64,000 bases of DNA from Erinaceus europaeus. Taxonomy: Eukaryota > Chordata > Mammalia > Eulipotyphla > Erinaceidae. Position 1 is the stretch's first letter, and the number at the start of each line of letters is the position of its first letter. Positions 43,652-56,019 of the stretch are shown in pieces. The notes beneath the pieces were generated by a model. That model worked only from the letters and a program-made list of their open reading frames with translations. It ran no database searches and was not told where the DNA came from. A program made the position numbers and the translations under genes. The stretch is from assembly GCF_950295315.1 (NCBI RefSeq), contig NC_080181.1, forward strand, positions 34,749,375 through 34,813,374, read 5' to 3'.

Positions 43652-46600
43652 AAGAAAGGAAATTTTTTTTTTAATTTTTTATTTAAGAAAGGATTAGTGA
43701 ACAAAGGCATAAGGTAGGAGGGGTACAACTCCACACAATTCCCACCACCCAATCCCCATAACCCACCCTCTCCCATGATAGCCTTCCCATTCTCTAGCCC
43801 TCTGGGAGCATGGACCCAGGATCGTTGAGGGTTGCAGAAGGTAGAGGGTCTGGCTTCTGTAATTGCTTCCCCGCTGAACATGGGCGTTGACTGGTCGGTC
43901 CATACTCCCAGTCTGCCTCTCTCTTTCCCTAGTAAGGTGTGTCTCTGGGGAAGCTGAGCTCCAGGACACATTGGTGGGGTCTTCAATCCAGGGAAGCCTA
44001 GCCAGCATCCTGGTGGCATCTGGAACCTGGTGATTGAAAAGAGAGTTAACATACAAAGCCAAACAATTTGTTGAGCAATCATGGATCCCAAGTTTGGAAT
44101 AGTGGAGAGGAAGTGTTAGGGAGGTACTCACTGCAAACTCTAGTGTAATCCTGCTTTCAGGTATATATTTTGCAGTAGTTTATGGATACGTGTGCACATA
44201 CGCTCTCTCTCACAGAAACTGTTGTATGTCTAGGTTATGGGACTTTGTTAGAAAGTGAACTACCTGAGATGAAATTAGAGTGTACTATAAAAGGAAAGGT
44301 CTCACCCGAGTAATGAAGCTGAAGGGTTGTCATTCCACACGTGAAGTCTCTGGATACACTCTGAGGTGAAGCATGTTGAGATGGCAATCGTTGCTTTGGT
44401 TAGGTTGTGATCGGCGGATGCAATATTATTTGGTATGGATTGGGAGATGCATATGGGAAAGTGAGCCCTATCCAAGGGTGCCAGGACTGCGGGAAGTAGG
44501 GGCTCTACAGTGAAGATGTGAGGTTCCTGCTGTCTTAGGGTTCAAAAAGACAATCAATAGTTAATATTATCATCACATTATTTGTTAATTGGGTTAACTT
44601 TGAAAAGTCCCTTTGTTATGGTTTGCTGTACAGTACCCAGTATCTTGTATATAGCTGTGCTATTGGAAGCTTCTAATCTACTTGGTCTAGGCTTTTGAGA
44701 GAGTCCGCATATCAAATACGTAGCCTATCTATTAAAAAGATTCAGTTTGTCTTTAGAGAACCTTTGAGACATACAATTGATTTCCCCCTCTTTTATTAAT
44801 TAACTACTGATTTATATGTCTACATTTTGCTAGGAGTGTACATAAACACCATTCCCATCACCAAAGGACCATGACCCATCCCTCCCGCCCACTCCCACCC
44901 CCCACTGGCCCAGGAAGCTACATGTCTACCCCTCACCACTGGGTTTTTACTTTGGTGCCCTACTTACAATTTGATCAGGTCCTGCTTTTAGTTTCCCTTT
45001 CAGATCTTCTAAGTCAGCTTCTGTTGATGAGTGGGATCATCCCATACTCATCTTTAACTTTCTGACTTAGTTCACTTAACATAATTCCTTCTAGCTCTGT
45101 CCAAGATGGGTCAGAGAAGGTGGGTTCATTGTTCTTGATAGCTGCATAGTAATCCATTGTGTATATATACCACAACTTTCTCAGCCATTCATCTGTTGTT
45201 GGGCACCTGGGTTGCTTCCAGGTTTTAGCTATTATGAATTGTGCTGCTATGAACATAGGAGTACACACCTCTTTTTGATTGGGTGTTATGGAGTCCTTGG
45301 GGTATAACCCCAGGAGAGGAATTATTGGGTCATATGGAAGGTCCATGTCTAGCCTTCTGAGAGTTTTCCAGACTGCTCTCCACAGAGGCTGTACCAATTT
45401 ACATTCCCACCAGCAATGTAAAAGGGTTCCTCTGTCCCCACATCCTCTCCAGCATTTGTTGCTGCTGTCCTTTTTGATGTATGCCATTCTTACAGGAGTG
45501 AGGTGGTATCTTAGTGTTGTCTTAATTTACATTTCTCTGACAATCAGTGACCTAGAGCAGTTTTTCATATGTTTGTTAGCCTTTTGGATCTCCTCTGTGG
45601 TGAATGTTTTGTTCATTTCCTCTGCCCATTTTTGGATGGGGTCATTTGCTTTTTTGCGGCTAAGTTTGCTGAGCTCTTTATATATTTTGGTGATTAGTTT
45701 CTTGTCTGATGTCTGGCATGTGAAGATCTTCTCCCATTCTGTGAGGGGTCTCTCTGTTTGTTTAATAGTTTCTTTGGATGTGCAGAAGCTTTTCAATTTG
45801 ATGTAGTCCCATTGGTTTGTTTCTGCTTTGGTCTTCCTTGCAATTGGGTTTGATTCATCAAAGATGTCCTTGAGGTGTAGATGGGAAAGTGTTTTACCAA
45901 TGTTTTCCTCTAAGTATTTGATTGTTTCTGGTCTGACATCTAGGTCTTTTATCCATTTGGAGTTGATTTTTGTTTCTGGTGAGATAAAGTGGTTCAATTT
46001 CATTCTTCTGCATGTTTCAACCCAGTTTTTCCAGCACCATTTATTGAAGAGAGCCTCCTTCTTCCATTTAATCTTTTGGGCCCCCTTATCAAAGATTAGA
46101 TGCCCATAGGTGTTGGGATTTACTTCTGGGCTTTCAATTCTGTTCCACTGGTCTGTGTGCCTATTTTTGTTCCAGTACCATGCTGTTTTGATGATGATGG
46201 CTTTATAATATAGTTTAAGGTCTGGGAGTGTGATGCCTCCATTTCTGTTTCTTTTCCTTAGGATGGTTTTGGCAATTCTAGGTGTTTTCAGGTTCCAGAT
46301 AAATGATTGTAGTGTTTGTTCTATTCTCTTAAAGAAGCTTGGTGGAATTTTGATGGGTATTGCATTAAATTTGTATATGGCTCTGGGGAGAATATTCATT
46401 TTGATGATATTTATTCTTCCAATCCATGAGCATGGGATATCTTTCCATTTCTTGGTATCAGTTTCTATCTCCTTGAGTAGCGACTCATAGTTTTCAGCAT
46501 ACAAGTCTTTCACTTCTTTGGTCAACTTTATTCCTAGGTATTTGATTGATTTTGCTGAAACAGTAAATGGGAGTGATTTCTGGATGTCTTCTTCTTCAGA

Positions 46601-48683
46601 TTTAGTGTTTGCATAAAGAAATGCCACTGATTTTTGTACATTGATTTTGTAGCCTGATACCTTGCTATATTGCCTAACAACTTCCAGTATTTTTCTACTG
46701 GATTCTTTAGGTCTTTCTATGTATACTATCATATCATCTGCAAATAGTGAGAGCTTGACTTCTTCCCTTCCAATCTGTATCCCTTTGATTTCTTTCTCTT
46801 GCCTGATTGCTATGGCAAGAACTTCCAATACTATGTTGAAGAGTAACGGTGACAGTGGACAGCCCTGTCTAGTCCCTGATCTGAGGGGGAATGCTTTCAG
46901 CTTCTCTCCATTGAGTATGATGTTGGCTGTAGGTTTGCTATATATAGACTCCACTATCTTGAGGAATTTCCCATCTATTCCCATTTTTTGTAGAGTTTTG
47001 AGCATGAATGGGTGTTGGATTTTGTCAAAGGCTTTCTCTGCATCTATTGAGATAATCATGTGGTTTTTGGCTTTGCTTTTATTGATGTGATGAATGACAT
47101 TGATTGATTTATGGATGTTGAACCAGCCTTGCATTCCTGGGATGAATCCTACTTGGTCATGATGAACAATCTTTTTGATGTGTTGCTGTATCCGGTTGGC
47201 CAAGATCTTGTTTAATATTTTGGCATCTATGTTCATCAGAGATATTGGTCTGTAGTTTTCCTTTTTTGTTCTGTCCCTATCAGATTTTGGTATCAGGGTG
47301 ATGTTGGCTTCATAGAAGGTGGAAGGGAGTATTCCTGTTTCTTCAATCTTATGGAATAGCTTAAGAAGTATGGGTATTAACTGTTTCCTGAAAGTTTTGT
47401 AGAATTCGTTTGTGAAGCCATCTGGTCCAGGACTTTTGTTGTTGGGGAGATTCTTAATAAGGGTTTCAATTTCTTTGTCTGTGATTGGTGCATTTAGATT
47501 TTGTAGTTCTTCTTGGTTCAGTTTTGGAAGTGCATAGGTTTCTAGGAATTGTTCCATTTCTTCCAGATTCTCTAGCTTGGTGGCATATAGTTCTTTATAG
47601 AAGTTTCACAGAATTCTCTGGATTTCTGTGGTGTCAGTTGTGATATCTCCTGTATCGTTTACAATTCTATTAATTTGAGTCTTCTCTCTTTTTTGTTTGG
47701 TGAGTCTGGCTAGGGGTTTGTCAATTTTGTTTAATCTTTCAAAGAACCAACATTTGGCTTCATTGATCTTTTGTATGGTTCTTTTATTTTCGATGTTGTT
47801 TATTTCTGCTCTAACTTTAGTGATTTCTGTCCTTCTGGTTGCTTTAGGGTTCCTTTGTTCCTCTTCCTCTAAGTCCTTGAGGTGTGTAGTAAGTTCGTTC
47901 ATTTGGGCTTCTTCTTGGTGTTTAATATGTGATTGTATAGCTATAAGTTTCCCTCTCAGTACTGCTTTAGCTGTGTCCCAAATATTTTGATAGGTTGTGT
48001 CTTCATTTTCATTAGTTTCCAGGAACATTTGAATTTCCTGTTTGAGTGAGTGTCTGACCCAGTGGTTCTTAAGGAGCATGTTGTTTAGTTTCCAAATTCT
48101 ATGTCTTTTAATAATTTTCCGTTTGTTGTTAAAAGTTAGTTTTACTCCACTGTGGTCTGAGAAGATACTTGGGATGATTTCAATGCTCTTGAATTTATTG
48201 ATGCTGTCTTTGTGGCCTAACATGTGGTCTATCCTTGAGTATGTGTTGTGTGGATTTGAAAAGAAGGTGTATTCCAGTTTTTTGGGGTTGAGGAGTCTGA
48301 AAATGTCCAAGAGGTCTAGTCTGTCAATCTCTTCATTCAATTCTCTTGTATCTTTATTGGTTCTCTGCTTTGTTGATCTGTCTAAGTGTGAGAGTGGGGT
48401 ATTGAAGTCTCCCACTATTATTGTATTACTATTGATGTATTTTTGAAATTCTTTCAATAGGTGTTTAATGTATTTAGATGGTACCTCGTTGGGTGCATAG
48501 ATGTTAATAATTGTTAAGTCTTCTTGGCTGATTGATCCTCTAATCATTATGTAATGTCCTTGCCTATCTTTTATTACTTTATTTAATTTAAAATCTATCG
48601 TGTCTGAGATGAGAATGGCTGTTCCTGCCCTTTTTTGTGGACTGTTAGCCTGTATGATAGTTTTCCATCCTAAGAAAGGAAAT
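43652..48683 (-). mobile_element. Young L1 'F', 5'-truncated, antisense, with target duplications
   Basis: A 5.0-kb L1 (43,664-48,671) flanked by the 12-bp duplication aagaaaggaaat at 43,652-43,663 and 48,672-48,683. The T-rich tail is at the left, followed by 1.3 kb of 3' UTR and an ORF2 nearly open to the 5' truncation in the endonuclease domain. It landed in the 5' UTR of the sense L1 'E', opposite in orientation. It is the best preserved L1 in the window and nearly identical to L1 'C' over the shared 1.5 kb. Confidence 0.95.
45014..48671 (-). pseudogene. L1 'F' ORF2 (endonuclease-reverse transcriptase), two nonsense codons
   Basis: One minus-strand frame runs for about 1,217 codons from the 5' truncation (48,671) to the natural end at 45,014, against about 1,275 for a full L1 ORF2p. 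Only two stops interrupt it: TGA at 47,606-47,608 and TAA at 45,527-45,529 (CAA to TAA). Order: the endonuclease without its first ~50 residues ([32 protein letters not shown]), then reverse transcriptase ([47 protein letters not shown]). The C-terminal cysteine motif [18 protein letters not shown] follows. ORF2p nicks the target and copies L1 RNA there. This copy could not make the full protein. Confidence 0.93.
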
Positions 48684-49089
48684 CTTTTCATTATTTCTGC
48701 CCACCCCTTTACCCCACCCCAGAACCAGCCTCCAGGGCCTGGACAGCTGCTCCTATCAGGCTTCCCACTGAGCTATTTCCTTTACCAAGACTCCAGGAAG
48801 AACAGGGGTGCCATTCTAATATTTTTTCCTTTTTGATTTTATTCTTTTATTTTTTTTCTTTTTCTCTAAGTGGCTGTAGCTCTATTTGAGTGACAAAATA
48901 TCTGACCAATCACAGCCTCACCCCTGCCTGAGAAAGACTACCTGGAGGTTTTCTTTTTCTTTATTTTTTTATGTTTTGGATACTTCTTACAATTGGCTGT
49001 CCTTGCTCACGCTGCCTGAGCCAATCCTAGGCCATTCAAGCTATAGTAGGACTGCTAGGCTTTTTTACTCAATTCAATTTTATTATTGT

Positions 49090-49134
<45 letters not shown>

Positions 49135-49732
49135 CTTTTCCCCACTCCTTAAGGTTGACCAAAATTAACTGTTATTGTTTTTTTCCATTGCTAGGTTACT
49201 GTGTGTCCTATCCATTGTGAGAGGAACTTGTTTCATTCTTCCTCTTCCATCCACTCTCCTCTCTTTTTTCCCTCTTCCTAGCTAATTAAAAAAAAAAAAA
49301 CTCTTTCCTTTCATTGCTCTTTTTTTTTCTTATTCTTGCCTTCTATTCTTTGTTCCTCCTTCTTTTCCTTTCTGAATTCACTGATACTCATTGGTGAATT
49401 ATTTTGAGGAAGAAATCTGACTCAGAGTGGAATTTCTGAGTGTGTTTCTCTTTTCTACTTCCCGTTCTCCTCTTGATTTTCCAAGAATTTACAGTGGACA
49501 GTAGATTTGCATAATTGTCTATTCTTCCATTCCCTTTTTTCGTTTCTCATTAATTTAGATTTGGTTGCTTTTTTTTCTTGGACCTGAGGTGTTCTTTGGC
49601 TAACTGGTATTGATAAAACTGCATCAATCCTTGCTTCAGTTATTACTGTAATTTCTGAGGTTGGTGACTGCATTTATCATAAAGGTATTTAGTATAGTGT
49701 GGTTTGTACTCAGAACACAACAACTGAAGAAC
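48684..49732 (+). promoter_or_regulatory. Sense L1 'E' 5' UTR, remainder
   Basis: Continues E after F. Block 'gtgacaaaatatctgaccaatcacagcctcacccctgcctgag' matches the D 5' UTR (reverse complement of about 39,990-40,035). It contains a (TG)19 microsatellite at 49,093-49,130 and pyrimidine-rich stretches. By family knowledge it is the promoter region. Confidence 0.85.
49093..49130. repeat. (TG)19 microsatellite inside L1 5' UTR
   Basis: Pure TG run between 'attgtgat' and 'tatgctt'. The D copy has no TG run, only an (AT)n. Confidence 0.95.
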
Positions 49733-50885
49733 AACAGAACAGAAAAATAAAAAACACATCAATAAAAAAGTGGTTAAATCAGGGGCAAATAAAACTGCTA
49801 CCACAATGAATCAAGACAGGAACCCAGAAGAAACTCCAAGTCAGTCAGAAGTAACCATAGATAAGAAAAGTATGCAAGCAATAATAAACCTTATAATCAC
49901 AGAAATGAAGAAAACTATGGAGGAAAGAGCTATCAGAATTAGAGAAACAACAGAGGAGACCCTCAAGGAAAATACTAGCTACCTTGAGGTAATTACAAGT
50001 GAAAGCTGAAATAGCTGAACTAAAAGGTCAGTTAGCAGAACAAGCTAATACTATAACTGAACTGAAGAAAGAAGCTAAGGGAAGGAAAAGCAGGCTAACA
50101 GAATCAGAAAACAGAATTATCCAGACAGAGGATGAGCTAGAGAAAAATAAGAAAGAGGTAAAAAGGTACAAAAAGAGATTGAGAGACACTGAAAACAACA
50201 ACAGAGACATATGGGATGATCTCAAAAGAAGTAGCATTCATATAATTGGTCTGCCAGAGGAAGAAAGAGAAGAATGGGAAGTAAACATTCTAGGGGAAAT
50301 AATACAAGAAAAATTCCCAGACCTAGACAACAGAAAGGACATTAAGATTCAAGATGCCCTCCCCACCTGCAGGGGGATATCTTCACAAGTGGTGAAGCAG
50401 CGCTGCAGGTGTCTCTCTGTCTCACTCCCTATCTCCCCCTTCCCTCTCAGTTTCTGGCTGTCTCTATCCAATAAACAAAGATAATTTTTTTAATCCCTTC
50501 AAAAAAAAAAAAGATTCAAGATGCCCAGAGAGTTCCACAGAATCAACCCAGACCTGAAGACACCAAGACACATCATAGTTACAATGAAAAGAAGTAAGCA
50601 TAAAGAAAGGATCCTAAAGGCTGTGAGAAAAAAATAAAAAGGCACATACAGAGAAAAACCCATAAGATTATCAGCAGATTTCTCCACTCAAACTCTAAGC
50701 CAGAATAGAATAGCAAGATAATGTTTAGCTCTGAATGACAAAGGATTTCACCCAAGGATAATATATCCTGCTAGAATTTCATTCAAACTAGATGGAGGGA
50801 TCAGAAACTTCTCAGACAGACAACAGTTAAAAGAGGCAACTATCACCAACCCTGTCCTGAAAAGGGTACTAAAAGACCTTGTATA
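49733..50885 (+). pseudogene. L1 'E' ORF1, frameshifted and split by a SINE
   Basis: N-terminal part open 49,770-50,009; coiled coil and RRM part in another frame from 49,999, so a 1-base indel lies near 49,995. The heptad region ELKGQLAEQANTITELKKEA is clear. A SINE (50,360-50,510) splits the RRM. After it the C-terminal domain follows with HIIVTMKRSKHKERIL and IIYPARISFKLDGG. The natural stop is TAA at 50,883-50,885, 59 bases before the ORF2 start. Confidence 0.88.
50344..50526 (+). mobile_element. 5'-truncated SINE inside L1 ORF1, with target duplications
   Basis: SINE body from 'tccccacctgcagggggatatc' through 'gtgaagcagcgctgcaggtg', pyrimidine tract, 'ctatccaataaacaaagataa' and A12. The tRNA head is missing. 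Flanked by the perfect 16-bp duplication aagattcaagatgccc at 50,344-50,359 and 50,511-50,526. Confidence 0.95.
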
Positions 50886-52267
50886 AACAAGAAAATCACC
50901 TTAATACTTGCCGTATCTCAAAGCAAATAAAAAATTGTTGAATAATGGCACTACAGTACATTCAATCCATAATATCAATAAATGTCAATGGCTTAAACTC
51001 ACTCATTAAAGGCAGAGTAGGAGGATGGATCAGAAAACACAACCCAACCATATGCTACTTGCAAGAATCCCACCTGACTAACACGACAAACACAGACTTA
51101 AAGTGAAAGGATGGAAAGCTATCATGCAGGCTAATGGACCACAAAAAAGGGAAGGAACATCCATTGTCATCTCTGACACATGGACTCTAAATTGAATAAG
51201 GTAATAAAAGATAGGACATTACATAATGATTAGAGGATCAATCAACCAAGAAGACATAACAATTATTACCATCTATACAACCAATGAGGGACCATCTAAA
51301 TACATCAATAGTAATACAATAATAGTGGGAGACTTTAACACCCCACTCTCACACTTAGACAGATCAATGAAGCAGACAATCAATAAAGAAAGAAGAGAAT
51401 TAAATGGAGAGATAAACAAACTAGACCTTCTGGACATTTTCAGAGTTCTTCACCCCCCAAAACTGGAATAAACATTCTTTTCAAATCCACAGAGCACATA
51501 TTCAAGGATAGACCACATGTTAGGCCACAAAGACAGCATCAACAAACTCAAGAGCATTGAAATAATCCCAAGTATCTTCTCAGAACATAGTGGAGTGAAG
51601 GTAATATTTAACAACTAAAAGAAAATAACTGAAAGTCAAAAAATTTGGAAACTCAACTTACTGCTTAAGAACTGCTGGGTAAGAGAGACACTCAAGCAAG
51701 AAATTTAAATGTTTCTGGAAACAAATGACAATAAAGACACAAGTTTGGGACACAAAATATTTGGGACCCAGCTAAAGCAGTACTGATAGGGAAACTCATA
51801 GTCATATAATCACATATTAAAGAACAAGAAAAAGCTCAAATAAACGGCCTTACTGAACACATTAATGACTTAGAGGAAGAGGAACAAAGGAACCCTAAAG
51901 CAACCAGAAGTACAGATATCACCAAAATTAGAGCAGAAATAAACAACACTGAAAATAAGAGAATTATACAACAGATCAATGAAGCCAAATGTTGGTTCTT
52001 TGAAAAATTAAACAAGATTGACAAACCCCTATCCAGACTCCCTAAAAAAAAAAAGAGAAGACTCAAATAAATAGAATTGTAAATGATAAAGGAGATATCA
52101 CAACTGACACCACAGAAATCAAAAAAAGCATGTGAAACTTCTATGAAGAACTATACTCCACCAAGTAAAGAATCTGGAAGAAATGGAAGAATTCCTAGAA
52201 ACATATGTTCTAGGGACACAAGAAAATAGAAAAATACAGACCAATATCTCTGATTAACATAGATGCC

Positions 52268-52367
52268 AAAATATTAAACAAGATCCTGGACAACTGAATA
52301 CAGCATATGCAGTATGCAAAATATTAAACAAGATCCTGGCCAACTGAATACAGCATATGCAGATTTG
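52268..52367. repeat. 50-bp tandem duplication in L1 'E' ORF2
   Basis: aaaatattaaacaagatcct begins at 52,268 and again at 52,318; the copies differ by one base over about 45. The duplication shifts the frame. Confidence 0.92.
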
Positions 52368-53013
52368 GGTTTTGATATGCAGTATATCAAAAAGATTGTT
52401 CATCAAGGCCAAGTGAGATTTATTCCAGGAATGCAAGGCTGGTTCAAGATAGGTATGTCAACCAATGTCTTTCACCACATCCATAAAAGCAAAGCCAAAA
52501 TCCACATGATTATCTCAATAGATGCAGAGAAAGTCTTTGACAAAATCCAACACCCATTCATGCTCAAAACAAAAAAAAGGGCAATGGATGGGAAATTCCT
52601 CAAGATAGTGGAATCCATATATAGCAAACCTACAGCCAACATCATACTCAATGGAAAGAAGTTAAAAGCATTTTCCCTCTTAGATAGATGACTAGACAGG
52701 GATGTCTACTATCACCATTACTCTTCAACATACTATTGGAAGTTCTTGCCATAGCAATCAGGCAAGAGAAAGAAATCAAAGAAATACAGATTGGAAGGGA
52801 ATAAGTCAAGTTCTCACTATTTGCAGATGATATGATAGTATACATAGAAAAACCTAAAGAATCCAGCAGAAAACTACTGGAAATTATTAGGCAATGTAGC
52901 AAGGTGTCAGGCTATAAAATCAATGTACAAAAATCAGTGGCATTTCTTTATACAAACATTAAATCTGAAGAAGACATCCAGAAATCACTCCCATTCACTA
53001 TTGAAGCAAAATC

Positions 53014-53395
53014 TGTTGGTATTCTGCTAGTTCTGCTTCTGAGATAACTTCTGTTACATTGCTTGATGTTGTGGTCTATTTACATGGTCATTCTGTTACA
53101 TTTGTCTGGTCTCACTCCCCCTGCCTCTGGGAGATTTTGGTTTAGTCTTTGCCTTTTCATACTTCTTGCTTCTCCCCGCCCCCTATCCTATATACTTCCT
53201 GGGTTCCTGACGTTGCTGCCGGAGGAAAAAGATGCAGGACAGATTTGGGTTTTGATTAGATTAGATTATTTTTTTTTGAACCATTTGCTCATAAATAAAG
53301 AAATATTGCTTCTCCGCTCAGCCATGTGTCCCTGGTCATCTGTCTCCTGCCACAAAGCTAGCCCAGCATACTGGCACCGTGAACATTGACTGACA
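53014..53395 (+). mobile_element. Solo LTR of class II-like ERV, sense, in L1 'E' ORF2
   Basis: 382 bp, TGTTGG to GACTGACA, close relative of the LTR at 35,783-36,167, with an AATAAA signal near 53,295. Perfect 6-bp duplication AAAATC at 53,008-53,013 and 53,396-53,401. Confidence 0.95.
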
Positions 53396-53535
53396 AAAAT
53401 CAATATAATATCTAGGATAAAAGCTGATCAAGGAAGTGAAAAACTTGTGTACTGAAAACTATGAGTTTTCTATTTCAAGGAAATAGAAACTGATACCAAG
53501 AAATGGAAAGACATCCTATGCTCATGGCTTGGAAG

Positions 53536-54344
53536 AATTTGGAGCCTCAGGCATGAGAATGTGTTTGCATAACTATTATGCTATCTACCCTCTGCCCTAA
53601 TCATTAATCTACTTTTGTCCTCTGTATGTTTTACCTTACCTAGAACTTGATTCAAATGGGACCTTACAACTCATACTACTGCCTTTGTTTTCATTCACTT
53701 TGCATAACATTGTGGAGTTTAATAAATTTTGTGTCATGTACTTTGGTATTTTTTTTTACTGTCAAATACTACTTCTAGGGCCAATTGTAATCTTTTGTAT
53801 TTCTCAAAGATAGTGCTGGTTTTAAAACAGCCTTATATGTATATAAAAGTTGCAAAAATATTATAAAGACATCCATACACACATAAGTTTCTCCTTTCAC
53901 TGACATCTCATATTAGTATGAGAACATTTATATTTGAGAGAAACTGAATCAATGCCATTATATTATTGTTAAATAAACTATTTAAATTATCTACTGTTCC
54001 TTTTTTTTTTTTTGTCCAAAGATGTCACCTACAATATCATATAACATTTGGTCACCCACTTTTTTTTTAATGGGCATTGATTCTTAGAATTTCTTGGTTT
54101 TTAATGACCTTGACAGTTGTGAGGTACTGGTTATGTGTTCTGTAGAATGACCTTCAGTTGATATTTGAATAATATTTTTCTCATGAGTATCCTGAGAATA
54201 TGGACACTTATGAGTAAGACTAGATGATAGAGTGGCATTCTTACCTCATCATGTCAAAAGTTTGTTGTGAATAATATAAAACAGATTTTAACATTGGTCA
54301 CCACAATGAGGTAATTTTTTTGAATGTTCTGTGTTTGTATTTTT
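53536..54344. other. Unique sequence without recognised gene
   Basis: AT-rich, no coding frame or repeat identified with confidence. Confidence 0.5.
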
Positions 54345-54545
54345 TATTTTAATTTATTTATAAAAAAGGAAACACTGACAAAACCATAGGATAAGAGGGG
54401 TACAACTTCACACAAATCTCACCACCAGAACTCTATACCCCCTCCACTCCCCTTTCCTATTCTTTAACTATCTGGGAGTATGGACCCAAGGTCATTGTGG
54501 GATGCAGAAGATAGAAGGTCTGGCAATGTTAATGGTTTCCCCAAT
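54345..54545 (-). mobile_element. Short L1 3' UTR end (5'-truncated L1), antisense
   Basis: T-rich tail, 'aaaaaaggaaacactgacaaaaccataggataagaggggtacaac', then the antisense order to 'gatgcagaagatagaaggtctgg'. Only about 200 bp of the element. Confidence 0.88.
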
Positions 54546-55261
54546 ATAAAGTTCCTATTTTCCTGTTTGTATTGGATGCATCTAGAGACAGTCATTACAC
54601 ACAGCTCACACCAAAGAGTGGGAAGTCATACATTCCAAGAGGGCAACATATCTACATAAATTATTTGGAATTACTCTGCACAATGTTTTTTTTCTTATTG
54701 ATTTATGTGTTTAAATAAAAATACATTAATAATCTATGACCTTCACACATGTATACTATCATTTGCCATTTATATATTGTACAAAATAGTTTCACTTACC
54801 TCACTCACAGATGGGATCTATGAAACAAAGCAAACAGCAATGTTTGGTGAATTCTCAATGGGCTGCAGACCACTGAAATAGGATCCAGTACTCAGATGGG
54901 AGAAGGAAGCAACACTAAGGGGAGTTTAGGGACTTGAATCCCTATGGTGGAACAAAGTAATAGTGTGGCTGAGGATGTAATGTACCAATCTTGAGGAAAT
55001 GTACCTTTGTTACAAAAATTGTTTAAATCAACATTTCTTCAATAAAGGAATATTTAAGTTTGAAAGGAAATAAAATAAACTTGCCTCACTATACTGAAAT
55101 ATCCCCAATGGTTACTACTCATAGATTAATGGATATTTATTTATTTCCTACTTTAGATTGTAATGTAATACTGCTTAATTTGTTTGTTACTCAAATTATT
55201 CTGGCTTTGACTCATCTGTTCTATTTTATGTATGTGTTGACCATTGATTCAGAATATGTTT
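54546..55261. other. Unique sequence without recognised gene
   Basis: Nothing recognised. Confidence 0.45.
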
Positions 55262-55480
55262 TTTCCAGTTATGTGCACATATTACAATGTACATGGTTTT
55301 GTATTCAAACCCTCAGTTTCAACCTGTAAGGATAGAGCTTCACAATGGCATAGCAGTGCTACAAATCAGTCTCTCTATTTCCCTTTCTCTTTCCTTTTCT
55401 TTCTCTCCCTTTCTCACTGTAGCTACTTTCCCCCTCTTTATTTCTCTTTGTATCTACCTAATAAATAAAGAAAATAAAAT
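55262..55480 (+). mobile_element. tRNA-derived SINE, sense, diverged
   Basis: 'gtgcacatattacaatgtacatggttttgtattcaaaccctcagtttcaacctg', a long pyrimidine tract, 'tctacctaataaataaag' tail. Short family. Confidence 0.75.
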
Positions 55481-55714
55481 GAAACAATACACATGAAAGA
55501 CTTATAAAATTGTAAAATGACAAAAATTTAGAATTTGCCACACAAGATGGGAGTGATAATCAGGCTGCTATTTGTAAATATAATACTATTCTAGAGCAGC
55601 AGTAGTAGCTGCCATACAAGTACTGGTTTAAAACATATATAACTTATATCTGGGTTTATGACCAACATTAAGGTAAAAGGATGGCAGACATTGTATTGCT
55701 GTGCCTCCAAGGGA

Positions 55715-56005
55715 AAAAATAGGCATGCATCCAATCCCCATGTCTAGTAAAGCAATTACGGAAGCCAAAACTCACCTGCACTCAAAAAATAATTTTGACC
55801 CATACTCTTGTAGGGGAGAAATGATGGGGGTGAGGGGGTAAGGGGGTGGGGGAGATGACCAGAGAGCTCTCAACTCCATTGGGGTCAGGAAGGAGATAAG
55901 AGGAAGAAAGGAGGGACATTTGGATGGAGTAATTAGTTTATGTGTGACTTGGAAAGGAAGAGAATATGGAATCTTAAAAAAGGGCAAATATACCATTGTT
56001 GTTCT
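55715..56005 (+). mobile_element. Old L1 3' UTR fragment, sense
   Basis: 'caatccccatgtctagtaaagcaattacggaagcc' and 'gacccatactc' follow the UTR order. The right half (from about 55,850) matches, inverted, the extra block at 3830-3990, so it is the older L1 subfamily. It includes a G-rich run at 55,816-55,856. Confidence 0.6.
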
Positions 56006-56019
56006 ACATTGAGGGATAG

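Larger units (their letters stand above)
50945..53535 (+). pseudogene. L1 'E' ORF2, broken and 3'-truncated
   Basis: ATG at 50,945-50,947 with MALQYIQSIISINVNGLNS. Endonuclease pieces follow ([14 protein letters not shown] near 51,330; [10 protein letters not shown] near 51,520). A 50-bp tandem duplication lies at 52,268-52,367. Reverse transcriptase pieces: GFIPG has become RFIPG, then [10 protein letters not shown], and [12 protein letters not shown] near 52,820. A solo LTR interrupts at 53,014-53,395. The copy ends at about 53,535 in the KKWKDI region; the remainder of ORF2 and the 3' UTR are missing. Many stops, one being TGA at 52,133-52,135. Confidence 0.88.

Noticed and set aside
45279..47090. 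Several plus-strand frames of 80-175 codons, Leu/Phe/Ser-rich, membrane-like
   Set aside because: They are the antisense of the L1 'F' ORF2 coding strand; similar shadows appear over every antisense L1 in the window.
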